The notes under the pieces were generated by a model, which saw nothing but the letters and a program-made list of their open reading frames with translations, did not search any database and had not been told where the DNA came from. 60,000 nt of DNA from Strigamia acuminata (taxonomy: Eukaryota > Arthropoda > Chilopoda > Geophilomorpha > Linotaeniidae). Shown in pieces: positions 21,366 through 33,271 of the stretch; the stretch's first letter is position 1, and every line of letters begins with the position of its first letter. The DNA is taken from NCBI GenBank assembly GCA_949358305.1, contig OX442318.1, forward strand, positions 14,926,517-14,986,516, written 5' to 3'. A program made the position numbers and the translations under genes.

Positions 21366-23626
21366 AAAACGTCCGAGCTGCATAAAAGTTCTTTTAATTT
21401 CTCAAATGCGTCGTTCTGACGTTTCCCCCATTCAAAAGTGACGTCCTTCCTGGCCATCAATCGTAATGGCTCCGCTTCAGTCGCGAAGTTCGGAATATAT
21501 CGAGCACAATAATTGATTAGGCCCAAGAAACTTCGGATTTCCGTCTCGTTCTTTGGCGCAACTGCATTCCGCACCGCTTCGACTTTTGATTCCGCGACGG
21601 AAATGCCACTTTTTGAAATCACATGTCCAAGAAACGTGACTTTCGACACGCCAAAACAGCACTTTTTTAAGTTCAAAGTCAATCCATTTCGAGAAAGTGT
21701 TTCGAGAACTTTTTCCAGACGTTGATCGTGTTCCTCGACTGTTTTCCCGTGCACGACGATGTCGTCAAGAGAATTCTTCGTCCCCTCGCACTCGGCCAAG
21801 ATGTTCTGGAGAATCCGTTGGTACTCCTCGGGTGCGCTGGCGATCCCAAAGAACAGTCTCTTGTAGCGGAAAAGTCCCCTGTGAGTGACAAAAACAGTAA
21901 ACCGCCTCGAATCCGCTTTGAGAGGGATTTGTAAATATCCCTGGCGACAATCGAGTTTTGAAATCAACTCCGCACCGTCAATTTCATCCAAAACCTCCTC
22001 CATCGTGGGGAGCGGATGGCGGTTCCTCTTCACCGCCTCATTGACGGCACGCATGTCGAGGCACAACCTGATTGAGCCATCCGGCTTTTTCACGGGCACG
22101 ACGGGTGAAACCCACTCCGTCGCGCCGGTGACTGGCTCGATGATGTCGGCCTGCAACAAATTATCTATTTCGATGTCCAGCTGTTTGCGGATGTGGAAAG
22201 GTATTCTGCGCACCGATTGCGCAACTGGTCGTACGTTCGCGTCCATATACAATTCCAGTTCAAACTCCTTGAGTTTTCCAATCCCTTTAAAGACATCTCG
22301 AAATTTTGTAATTCGATTGGCCAAGTCCTTCCTCAATTTTCCTACAGACTCATCAAATAAAGAATCATCATTAGTAAGTTCGTTCACAATTTCTTCGTCA
22401 ATTTTCAACAATCCCAACTCTTTGGATGTTTTTCGAGACAATAACGGCATTTTTCCTGACGGTACGACTAAAAATCTCGCATTTACTGATTTTCCAGCCG
22501 CTTGCACCTGCGTGTTAAATTCACCGCTAACTACTAGTGGCTCATTCACTCCATACGCAAACAGTCTTGTCTTCGTTGGTGTTAATTTAATTCCCTTCTT
22601 TTTTAATAATGTCCATGCCTTTTGACCCACTGTATTCACCGATGAACCAGAATCAATTAAAACTCTTACGTCTTGTTGATCGATCTTCACCGTCACGCCA
22701 TTATTCCGTTCGTGAGACGTTACGCAGCAGGAATACTCGCTGTCGTAGTCGTATTCGTTCACGCCGACGTACTGGACACGCTCCCTGCCACGTGCACGAC
22801 CTCCGGCGCTTTTCAACCTGCAAACTTTAGCAAAATGTCCAATTTTGTGACAAAACCCGCACTCCTTGTTCTTTGCAACGGTGCAATCATTTGCTAGATG
22901 ATCCTTGTGGCCACAACGATAGCATTCCTTCACCACTTGGGATTTATCGAAACGTCTGTCGTCCGAATTTTGCGGTTTCGCGTTGAATTTGCGAAATGTG
23001 CCACGCCCACTTTTACCACGATTTTTAAAAAATGGCTTTTTCTCACCCGTGAGCTGGTTTACAAGGATCTCCTTGGTGTTTTCGGCCGTCGTTCGCTCCA
23101 TCGACGTTGCGTGCTGCTCACTTGCCTCTGCTGAGCGAGCTAGCTTTAATAAAGAGTCTAAAGTCAAGTCAGTTTCGCGCAACAAGCGCCGCCGCAAGCC
23201 CTTGTCGCGGCCTTTCTCTAACACTTGATCGACGATTAAATCGTCTTCTAAAACGCCAAATTCGCAGCTTTTCACCTTCGTTTTCAAGCGTGTAACAAAA
23301 GCGTCCATTACCTCGGCGGGCTCCTGTGTTTGTTGTCTAAACACGTGTCTCTCAAATCTCAGATTTTTCCGTGGATTGAAATACACACCGAGCGCGGCGA
23401 GTGTTAGATCATATGTCAGTTTATTTGCCGGCGTAAACGTATCATAGATGTCCTGTACATCCGTGCCGGCGAGGTGCAGCAGCGTTGCCAACTTCTGTGC
23501 TTCGCCCACTCTCGCCGCTTCCAAATAATATTGAAGTGACTTACTCCATTTCTTCCAGCTATAGTCCAAATTCCCGGTTGTAATGTCGAAATTTCCAACC
23601 GTCGGTAAATTCAGATTGGTGGCCAT
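21366..23626 (-). CDS. Gypsy Gag-Pol, N-terminal part: Gag, protease, RT (interrupted gene)
   Basis: Starts at the ATG at 23626. Gag occupies about residues 1-230 and is followed by two CCHC knuckles, CYRCGHKDHLANDC (235-248) and CGFCHKIGHFAKVC (256-269). The aspartic protease follows (RVLIDSGSSVNTVG, Asp 325). The reverse transcriptase then runs from about 450, with SIRLCLDMRAVNE, SKLDCRQGYLQI and SAPEEYQRIL. The catalytic box reads SLDD at 619-622, where the family has YLDD: codon 619 (21770-21772) is TCT, one base from TAT. The preceding palm motif reads RLFFGIASAPE, where RLPFGI is usual. The gene is cut after RT by the copia insertion, and open frame beyond 21366 is copia LTR. The RT of this copy may be impaired by the Y-to-S change. 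Confidence 0.94.
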
Positions 23627-23742
23627 TTTCGCCGAAAAACAGCTTTATCACTGCCACGCCCACTTTTTCAAACACACTCACTCCACTCAAATCAATGGAT
23701 GACGAGTTCAGCATTTGATGCGAGCGGATTACATTTACTTTA

Positions 23743-23755
23743 ATCCTCGTCGCCA
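23743..23755 (-). promoter_or_regulatory. Primer-binding site, tRNA-Ser(GCT)
   Basis: On the coding strand TGGCGACGAGGAT is complementary to the 3' end of metazoan tRNA-Ser(GCT) (ATCCTCGTCGCCA), 1 nt from the LTR. Thirteen matched bases. Confidence 0.88.
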
Positions 23756-23756
23756 A

Positions 23757-23925
23757 TGTCGTATCCTCGATTCTATAGACACAATAAAGGACACGTTTGT
23801 ATGAGTTGATGCACTAATTGTAAACTGAAGTTTTATTCTCATTCATTAACGCAGGTAAACACCGGCGCCAGGTGTCACCGCGCGTAGCGCCATCTAGTGG
23901 CGCAGATACATATCAAGATACCACA
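23757..23925 (-). repeat. Gypsy 5' LTR (169 bp)
   Basis: Identical by eye to the 3' copy at 12137-12305. It is followed by the ACCAC target duplication at 23926-23930. It contains the same CTCF-like GCGCCATCTAGTGG at 23887-23900. Confidence 0.95.
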
Positions 23926-23930
23926 ACCAC

Positions 23931-26900
23931 CGGACCCAAATCTTCATTTTCAATTTCAAACTCAAGAAAAGCACTCTTTCCTCTTTCCTCTTTCTTTCCT
24001 CTTTCCTCCTGTGTGTTCAATTGTGAAATTTGTGTGAACTCACGGATAGACTGCTTGTCATCAGTGCTGTAGTCGTAAGAAAATCAACGTTAAGTTATAC
24101 TCTACAGCACTGTAGACGTTGCTTCACAATGTTTGCTATTTGTTTTGAATAAGTTTCATACATCTTGTATCGAGTAATGTACAAGTATTTTTTGAGAAAA
24201 ATTAGAAAAATACAACTATATACCAGTAGGTTGTATGTACTGTATTGTACATGCTTTGTTCAGTTGTTTTTTTCAATCCGAGATCAGTAGTCAGTACTCG
24301 CGAGCGGTAGTGGGAGAATGGAAATGCGAGAATTTTTTTTCACGTTTCCTTCCTCCTTCTACTCTTTTTTGTTTTGTTGCTTTTTTTTTTTTTTTTTTCT
24401 TTCTCCGTCAATTGTTGTTGTCTCATTGATCCGAACCGAAGCACTTGACCCTAAGTGGATCAGTGTCAGCAGCAGCAGCGGCTTTGATTTGTCCGTTGCT
24501 TCGTTTCGTTCATTTGATCGGCTTCAAACGGTGAGAAATTATTCGCAATGATGGCAGATGCTAAGCTTAACACGAAAAATGAATGTGTTAATGAAACACT
24601 TTCTGGTGAATTGCAAAAGCCTAACTACACTCTTGGGCAAATGAAATATCCTTTTCCTCGCTCGGAAAATGAATTTGCGCAAGAAAATTGTACATTTCGT
24701 TGAAAGGAAAAAAGAGAAATATGTCAAATTTATTCCGATTGGGCGGGATCCTACTTGTACAAGTATAATGCTAGAGTGGATAGATATATAGCGCATGCAA
24801 AAGACCATGTCATATTACACCGGGCTTGACACTAATAGGGAGGATCATCTTTTGCCTGTTGAACGTGAAGATGAGACACGAGTTTCACTCGGAGACATGC
24901 AAATTGAATACTGTTCGTCTATCTTTTCTTTCTTGTCATCTCATCGTAATGATTTAGTACATGAAACGGCGTCGGGGGAGAAGAGAAGAGAAAAGAAGAG
25001 AAGAGAAGAGAAGAGAAGAGAAGCGAAGAGAAGCGAGTCAAACGATTTCGGGCTTGTCTCAAGCAATCGATCTTGACGTAAGGATTAAAAAATTAAAATG
25101 CCTATATCGTTTTTCATCTTCGTTGACTGGATAAAACGGAACGTCGTAGTTTGTTCACGTTTTGATCACGTTTTGTGATTTTTCTTACCGTTTCCCGCAA
25201 ATAAGTTGGGCGCCATTGGTAACTTGCAGTATTTGTATTTGTACAAACCGCGATGAGTTTGAGCATTATGGTATTTATTGTACTAGCTTCTAGGTGCCTT
25301 CCAATGGTAAGTCGAGTCGAGGCTCAATTTGTGTTCTTCGAAAACGTCTTTAGGCCCACGATAAGATATGACGCAGGATGTGCAGTCACGATCGTGAGCC
25401 AGTTTTTCCAACGACCGACTTGGGGCTAAGTCCCTTAAACTGTCGACTAAAAAACGGAATTGATAAGTAGAAGTTGTTGGATCAATGTGGCTTGGTGGGA
25501 AATGGTCTTTATTCTCTTCTCTTCTCTTCTCTGTCCCTGCTAGTTTTTATTAAAAAGGAAACGGGAAATGTACGAACTACCGTAGTAATTTTGTCAAACA
25601 TTTGCAGGTAAATGTGTTAATGTATTGTTGGTTCGACTGTTTCTCGGTCTCGTGAATGATAAGGAAATAGGAATTGCGTGTTATTTAATTAACGCTTATC
25701 GCGCTTGTAGGATCTCAACATGTAGCCGGCGACTATGGTAATCGACATTAAAGTTTACTGTGCTTTGCAATAACCGTAAAATGTAAAGTTTGTATTGAGT
25801 GAGTGATAGAAAGGTAGGGAGATAGATCAAGATATTTTTAGATTAAGTTTTTTCTTTTCTTTTCTCTTCCTTCTTCCATTTCAAACAATTGGTTCGTTTA
25901 CCAGGAGAACGATTTGCCATGCTAATTTAAAGGGGAAAGACAGACTCGAGGCAGGAGCACCTTGTCTTTCAAGCTGGTCTTCAACACTCCTTTAATGATG
26001 TCGCTGGCAGAAAAAAGGCGGAGAAAAGTCTGTGCTTCATTTGAATTCACCAGGGTTAACTATGGTAACATGTTCTTTTCTTACATTTTTATTAATGCGA
26101 AATTTAATCTTAGAACAGAGTGCAGGCTGAGGTGAGGTGAGGTGAGGTGAGGTAGATTTAAAATTAGGCGTCGACGCGGGTTAAAAACATGTATTGAATT
26201 CTGGCTTAATAAGGCGTTTAATAGGCGGGCTGTACACCGTGAAGGGTAAAGTCCTAACCTAACCACGGTAGTAGCCATACTGTAGGTAGTAGCTCCTCTA
26301 TTATCCATGAAAAACTGTACGTAAATCTACAATTAATCTACAATCAGTCATAAAAAGATTTAAAAAAATTATGACGTTGTTTTTTAAATCTACGCAAGTA
26401 GAAGCCATTAGTCATCATTAATACCTTCTTCTTCAATCTTGCTTTCATCATCTTACGGTCCCCATTGACTAATTTTCAAAATAAATTTTCCAATGTGCAA
26501 TTAATTATCATATCCAAAGATTGTAAATACGGAGTTGGGCCTACAATTTTTGAAACAAAAAATTTGTTTCCAATTCACCTTTTGCGACATTTTTAAACCC
26601 CTAGAACTCCTTCTGATTTATCGGAATGCTAAAAGCATTTAATTGGCATTTTTCTAGTATTTCGATTTTGATTTTTTGTCTCACTTTTAGTAGCATGCCC
26701 TTAAAAACACGACTTAGGGCCAGTTTGGTCAGACTCGCTGTTTAGTGGCATTATATCCTGAAAAGCGCATCAATACGGTAATAAGAGATAGATCATTGGG
26801 AACATTTTAAATTGCGCTTTCTGCCAACCAATGGCGTCGAACACGTGGAGTTAGTCGACGAAATGAAGCGACCCCCAACGAATTGAATTATCTCGTCGCT

Positions 26901-27948
26901 TATTATTTCGTCGCCTCGCCCCACAAAATACTGTTATTTTATTTTATCCCAAGTTTTTGCGGCAGCTCTCGGCACTTTAATTTCTGCCTGTAAACAGAAT
27001 ACAATGTGCGCACTGCAAATGCTGTTGAATGTGGCATTTTCGATTCAATGGCTTGGTGGCAGCCAAACATGTTGTATATGCTGGTTGTACTTGGGAGGAA
27101 ACAGAGACACATAGAAGGCATTTGAGCGGGTGAAAAGGATTTAATGGCAGAAACCCAATTAAAGTAAAATTGTCAACAAATGGCCAAATGCTGCTTATTC
27201 TATTTATTTACATTGACAGTTGGGTAAGTCAAGGTAAAAGGAAATAAACTGAAGAATGGAAAAGTAGTACTCGGGCTTGGGCTCGTCGTTGGTAAATGGA
27301 CAAAAATTCGTCTTCCATAAATAATGAAGTGAAGTTGATATTTCAATGTCGACTCAATTTTTAATAGCAAAATTTTATGACGAGTTTAAATGCAATATCA
27401 TCCTAACTGGAGGGAGATATGCTTATCACCTCAACAGGGGACATAAGGGAAATGACTGTATGACTATCAAATTTGAGTTTATTTTATGATTGGACAGAAA
27501 TGATAAAGCGAAAAGTTGAAGTTAGGCGATGACAGATATCAGTTCTCTAAAGCGAGGTGATAGTTTATAAGTGTAAATAAACTATTTCGATGCGATTTAG
27601 ATGGACATGTTTGATGGACTGAGTGAAAAGATGCTGAAAGACTTGATCCCAACTCTTACGGAGCCACTCGGGCGCACAGTCAATATTATACGAGCACTTT
27701 GCTATCAATCCATTTTATTGAACTTCCTGCTTAGATTTGTTCTTATGCTTTTTTTCTTTCTTTCTTTCTTTCCTTCTTTCTTTTTTTTCTTTTTCCTTTT
27801 CCTCCTTTTTCAATCTTCAATCTACGCAGTTTCATCTTGACCATGATGATTTTCAACTGTCGATTCGATTTTATATTTTTTGACAATTGTGGAAAACCGG
27901 TTTATTGTTTTATAACGAAATAATTTTTATTTAATTTTTTATTTTTTA
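23931..27948. other. Non-coding with scattered microsatellites
   Basis: No gene recognised. Repeats seen: TTTCCTC-type tract near 23980-24010, poly-T at 24380-24400, AAGAG tract 24977-25036, TTCTC tract about 25505-25531 and GGTGA tract about 26129-26154. A donor-like CAAACGGTGAGA near 24526-24537 and a downstream ATG might mark a 5' exon, but nothing in the encoded peptides is recognisable. Confidence 0.5.
24977..25036. repeat. AAGAG pentanucleotide microsatellite
   Basis: About twelve units of AAGAG with a few AAGCG variants, purine-only on the plus strand apart from those C bases. Open frames here are low-complexity artefacts. Confidence 0.9.
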
Positions 27949-28110
27949 TTTTCATTTTTTATTTTTCATCTTTCATTTTTCATTTTTCATTTTTCATTTT
28001 TCATTTTTCATTTTTCATTTTTCATTTTTCATTTTTCATTTTTCATTTTTCATTTTTCATTTTTCATTTTTCATCTTTCATTTTTCATTTTTCATTTTTC
28101 ATTTTTTTTT
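27949..28110. repeat. CATTTTT heptanucleotide array
   Basis: Roughly twenty-two units of CATTTTT with two CATCTTT variants, preceded and followed by degenerate poly-T. A 7-bp period is unusual compared with the pentanucleotide repeats elsewhere in the window. Confidence 0.92.
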
Positions 28111-31100
28111 ATTTTTTCATTTAATTTTCACTTGTTCAAGTTTTTGTCGTGCTATTGACGTAGCAATAAAAACGTTGGGAGGAATTGAGCTTGGAGATCT
28201 GCTTTAAAGTCTAAGACATTTTTGAAATGTTAGCGCAAGGAATTTGAAGGTTGAAATAATTTAATCTATTTGCAGCAGTTTAAGGCCTAATGGGAGAAAG
28301 GTATTGTGCATGGTTTGTGTTGTGAAAGTAATCGGTCGAGATATGCCTCTCCTCTCGTTGCGAGATTTTGTCTTGATTTCCTCAAAGGAATTTTATCTTG
28401 CTGGCATAGTTGTTGTTGATGTCGTTTCCTTAGTAAATATTGATTCCATCTCGGTAAATGGATGGATGGTGGGTGCACTCGCCTTCTTTCTTTCTTTATT
28501 TTTTTCTTTTTTTTTGAGTAAAACTTTTCAGCGGTATTCCAAGCATCCCATGAAGCAGGCTTGAGTAGCAGGTGGTCAATGGACAAGATCAAAGTTTTCA
28601 CGAATTGAGTTATAAACTGTATAAAATTTATTTCATTCGTTATTGTTAAAGGGCAAAAAAGCCATACTCATTTTATATGCCTTATTTTCTTTTGAATTTT
28701 GTTTCTACAGTAATCGAAAAGTGTTTTAAATCAATTTTCTTTTTTCGTTTTATTAAACTTTATGTAAAGGCTAGAGGTAGAAACCAAGTTACCGGTATTT
28801 TGTTTTCCACAGTACGAGTAGTCTGTCTATGTTGTGAGATTGCAAGAGCGATACATCGCACAGAATAAGCGATATATTGCAATAGTAGCAAAATGTCGCT
28901 AAAAATTGCACATTGCGTTTTTCGCAATTTTCTGATACCGGATAATTACGATTTTTCTCGTTTTCTGTACAATTTTCAAAATGTTGTATGAACATTTTCA
29001 AGAGATAAAAATGCTGATTATAATGTTTCTCTACTAGCTGAAATAATATAGACTAACCATTTACAAATCGCAATTTTGCGATACATTGTCAGCGATATAC
29101 AGTATAAGTTATTCAAACCCCATAATGCATAAACAATTAGAAAAAGCTGAATGAATGTCTACCGAGAAATGAGCCCAAACAAAAGCCTAGAAACAAATGA
29201 AGAAGAAGAATGATCTGAATTTGAATCGCAAAACGCCTTAAAACACTGAATTAATTGTGCACAAGTTTCACTCATTTCGCTGTCAAAATGAACAATTACG
29301 CACGACAAACACTCAACGTTGGGTGAATTGGGCCCGAGGCAGAAAAGAAATGTGGACGGTGAAAGCAAACTCGTCACATTGTCTTCTAAAAGCAAAATCT
29401 CCATTAATCATTGGCAAAGGCATCTGGCGTGCCATGTTGCACACAAAGTATGCACACACGCTTGTTCCTTGCATTTTGTGGTCTGTTTGGCTTTTATTAA
29501 ATGAATAGTTCCTCAGTTTGAGCGATTAATAAAATTGCTTGGTTGAATTGCTTTTCAGCTGAGTACGAGCCGTGAGCCGAGCCGAGCCGTGAGCCGAGCC
29601 GTTAGCCCGAGCGAGGGACAATGTTCACAATGGGAACTGGCTTGCAAATCTGCTCACCAAAACCAATCGTTTTCTTTTCTTTTTCATCCTATTTCCTATA
29701 AAATTAGTTTTAAAATCACTGATGGGATGCAAGATTGGCATTGCCTCCTGCTTAGACGATGGAATAGAACTCAATAAAACGTTCTTTTTTTTTCTTTTTC
29801 CTTTTTTTGTCTGGAATATTCGGGAATATCGGAACTCATCAAACTACATAATAAATGGTTGTAGAAGCGTAAATACTCTGTACAGACAAACAGGTTCTGT
29901 AGTTTGTTCAGGCTATTTGGTCTCTCTTATCGGATGTGCAATTACTACTCAACACTATTTACCTGTAGGGTCCTCGAAACAAATTCTCACCTGCTCATTT
30001 TTCAGTTTTGAATTCTCCTTTTTCTTAGATTTCGTTCTCCTTTTTTTTCTTTTAGCTGGAAAACAAATTATGCCTGGCCATATTTAAACAAAAAAGAAAG
30101 GTTGATTGATGAATGGGAGTTTGTCACAAGTTTTTGTTATCGGGCTGGTTGGTTTGGAAATTTGAATATGGCAATGTCCGGTCGGCTGTTGGCGTCTCAG
30201 AGTCACACAAAACAATAGAAGACAGGCATACAGTATCCGTGAACACTTGCACGTAAATTTAGAAATAAGCAAACACATCAAATTCGACTGATGGCTTATG
30301 CTGCCTGAAACTGAACGCCCATTCCATCTCCTAACCTAATCCAACTCCATGCCATCGAATAAGCAGTTCCAAACCCAAACCCAAACCCAAACCCAAACCC
30401 TGACAATTTCGTGGTCCGGTTGGATAATAGGTTTGTTTATTTATCACTCGACGTTTTCGTCAGTCTGTCCCCGGCGATGGTCAAATCACAAATCGCAAGT
30501 GGCTTCCAGGAAGTGCATAACTCACCCCCGAAATAAAATTGGATCAAGGTGAACACAAACCGCACAACAGGTCCGAGTCCGAGCTGTGCGATTCCTTTGT
30601 GCCAAGCCGTCAAAATATCATGCCAGATGCTACACTCACTACTACAACTACTAGTAACTTAGTAGTGTCTACCGTAGTGTCTACACTAGTATTTCAAACT
30701 ATTGCAGTAAGCATCGTTGTAACGTTTGGAATCTCGAAAAGTGAAAATCACGTTTCTCATTCCACTCCTTAAGCCGTAAGAACAAATGTCAAGTGCAAAC
30801 TGTGGAAATCCTGTCCCTGTCCCTGTCCCAGTCCAAAGTCCAAACCATCACAATTCCATGCACCTACCGGTAGTTGTGAGAATCAATCCTGAGCTTGCTT
30901 GCCATACAAATACTAGAAAAAAAAACATCAAAAGAAATTAACAGATTGATGTGGGTCAAATTGGATTGTCATTAACAGGCCTTAATTGAAATGAATTTCC
31001 ATGTTAAGCTTACACGGTTAGATGGGAATCAAAAAGTTTAATGGGAATAAATTTCCATGTAATGGGGATGAAAGAGATGGGTATCGCAAAGTTTAATCGA

Positions 31101-32931
31101 AACGTACCATACTTTGAAACATTGATTTTTTTCTAAATGACCACATCCGTACTATTCGCAGTACATACTAGTATATACACACAAGGCCAGAGTGGTCACA
31201 TTTTTATGCAGTAATTTTTTATGTGTTACTGCCAACGCATCACGCACAAAAACACCAAGGTACCGTACCGTAAGTAATTAATCGTAGTCGTAGTCGTAGG
31301 TGTAGGTCGGCTTTAGGTGCTATACTATCCCTTTCCACTGAATGCCGTTTCACATCTTTGAAATGGGAAATTCCATTTCGCCAAATGGTGTCTCTCTCTC
31401 TCTCTTTCTCTCGCTCTCTCTCGCCTACAGGTCGATACTTGTGTTCCATTTTTTCTTGTAAATAATTAGGTGAAATGAATGAGGGAAATGAGGGAATGAG
31501 CAAAACAAAAAATTATCTAAGTGAAATAGCTGTATTCGGAGTGGAAATAGCTCTGTGGTGATTTCACCCTAAACTAACAAAACAAAAGGCACCAAATTAA
31601 ATGAACAAAGGCAACGAACGGAATTACACCAACAGAAAATTGAAGACACCGGGTGAGAACTCCAAGTAAATAATACAAGTACAAGCCAACTGTTTTCAGG
31701 CCCAAGCTAAGTAAGTACAAGTATATAAGAAACGGCCACTAAGACAAACACGAGGAATTCAACTACTTTCTCCGTACATGCAGTATGACTGGCAAAAAGA
31801 AAAAAGAAAGGAAAAAAGATTCGAGGAGGCCAAGGAAGATGTTTACTTGGTCGTGTTTAGTCTGTGATGTGTGTGGTTTCTAGGGTGGCTTAGTTGATCG
31901 GTGATGGTAGCCCTCAACTCAACAGTTGTGCTGTTTTAGGAATGAATGATTTCACTCGACGTTGCTAAGTTACATACAATTAATTACCGTACAGCAAAAA
32001 CTAAAAATCCGAGCGAGTCAATCAATTAACTTCTCATTTTGTGTAATATATTGACGAACGAGGCAATGGCGCCAGTTGATAATAACACTAGATTACAATA
32101 TTATTAAGCATTACATCAATCATGACGGCGATGGCGATCTCAATTACATTACGTTACATTACATAACATGGTGTTAAACAATGGCGAAAGAGAAAGAATG
32201 GAGTTGAATGGCCCAATGACTGCACTAGTGATACGTGCAGCGCATTACTAAGTTATGACTCGCCATCTGATGAATGGTCGATGAACTTTCAACTCATCAT
32301 TTTGTATTTAAGTCGTTACGTCCTCACTCCTCACCTCACAAACACCAACTAATTTTTATTTAACACAAGTTTTCATTTTTTTTCTCAGTTCAAAGTTCTA
32401 CGTCGTAGATGAGATTAAAACAGTGACATCTTCTTTACTTTTACGATGGTCTACTACTACTACTGCCGCCGCCTTATACGACCCTGTTAGTGTTAAAGAT
32501 GGCAGTTTTTGGTCCTTTTGTTGGCTCGAGGGAATTTTAGCAGAAAAATGAAGTGCTTGTCATGCCACCGTACAGCACGTGGTACTTTTTACAACTTTCC
32601 TTTACAAATTCAGTTGTGCACACACCAAATTGCATTTCCAATTTTTCACTGATCATGTACCAGAGAAAAATTTCTAAGCAGTTGCTTAAATTCTAACTTT
32701 CGTGGATTTATTTTGTATCTTTTTACTTGTTTGCGATAACAAAATCTATTGCAATCTACTTGTACCGGTATGAGAATTGAGAAGACACAATAACCACCCA
32801 GCAAATTAATCTGCCGATAAATTAATTTTTCCAATCTTTAAAGCTTGCAGTAGATAGAATGATTAGGAATAATGATGTATTTGGCAATTTTGAAATCACT
32901 TTTTACATGGCATGTTCCAAGCTTAAAGCTG
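28111..32931. other. Non-coding, microsatellites only
   Basis: No gene recognised on either strand. Repeats seen: GAGCC-type tract 29567-29614, CCAAAC hexanucleotide tract 30369-30400, degenerate ACTACTAGT words at 30635-30700, CGTAGT units near 31278-31300 and a CT tract 31390-31423. All open frames are short. Confidence 0.5.
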
Positions 32932-32935
32932 TTAA

Positions 32936-33267
32936 AACACATTATTCCTAATTAAATGTGAATTCATTTCACTGACCGCTGCTTTCCCTAGTTCAAAGCA
33001 AGCACTATTTTGTGTGTGATTGATGACGTCATCACCCACACACAACAATTCAGCACATTGTTAGCAAAGGCATCGGTGTAATAATAAACTGCTTTGGTTA
33101 AATGTTTGTTGGTGCTTGAATAATAACATCATTTTTGTGTGGGGTTGATGATATCATTGGTGCCAATGACGTTATCAATCCCACACAAAATGGCGCTACA
33201 GCGAATTTGAATTAGGGAAAGCAGCAGTCAGTGAAATGAATTCACGTTCCATTAAGAATAATGTGTA
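32936..33267. mobile_element. Foldback MITE with long TIRs, TTAA flanks
   Basis: Long inverted repeats of about 130 bp per arm occupy most of the 332-bp unit. They share ACACATTATTC, GTGAATTCATTTCACTGAC and GCTGCTTTCCCTA. TTAA stands at 32932-32935 and 33268-33271, matching the target preference of piggyBac-like and Kolobok elements. The left arm also contains the palindrome TGATGACGTCATCA. No transposase inside. Confidence 0.82.
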
Positions 33268-33271
33268 TTAA

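Larger units (their letters stand above)
12137..23925 (-). mobile_element. Ty3/gypsy (Mag-like) retrotransposon, split by a copia insertion
   Basis: Bounded by two 169-bp direct repeats starting TGTCGTATCC and ending ATACCACA, with ACCAC duplicated at 12132-12136 and 23926-23930. Excluding the 7020-bp nested copia and its 5-bp duplication, the element is about 4.76 kb. It holds a single Gag-Pol frame, a tRNA-Ser(GCT)-type primer site and a purine tract next to the 3' LTR. Short LTRs, a tRNA-Ser primer site, two CCHC knuckles and absence of an env frame fit the Mag lineage of Ty3/gypsy; lineage assignment is from these traits, not from a tree. LTRs appear identical, so insertion was recent. 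Confidence 0.95.

Noticed and set aside
30369-30400. CCAAAC tract as telomere-like repeat
   Set aside because: The unit lacks the T of CCCTAA-type telomeres; ordinary microsatellite.
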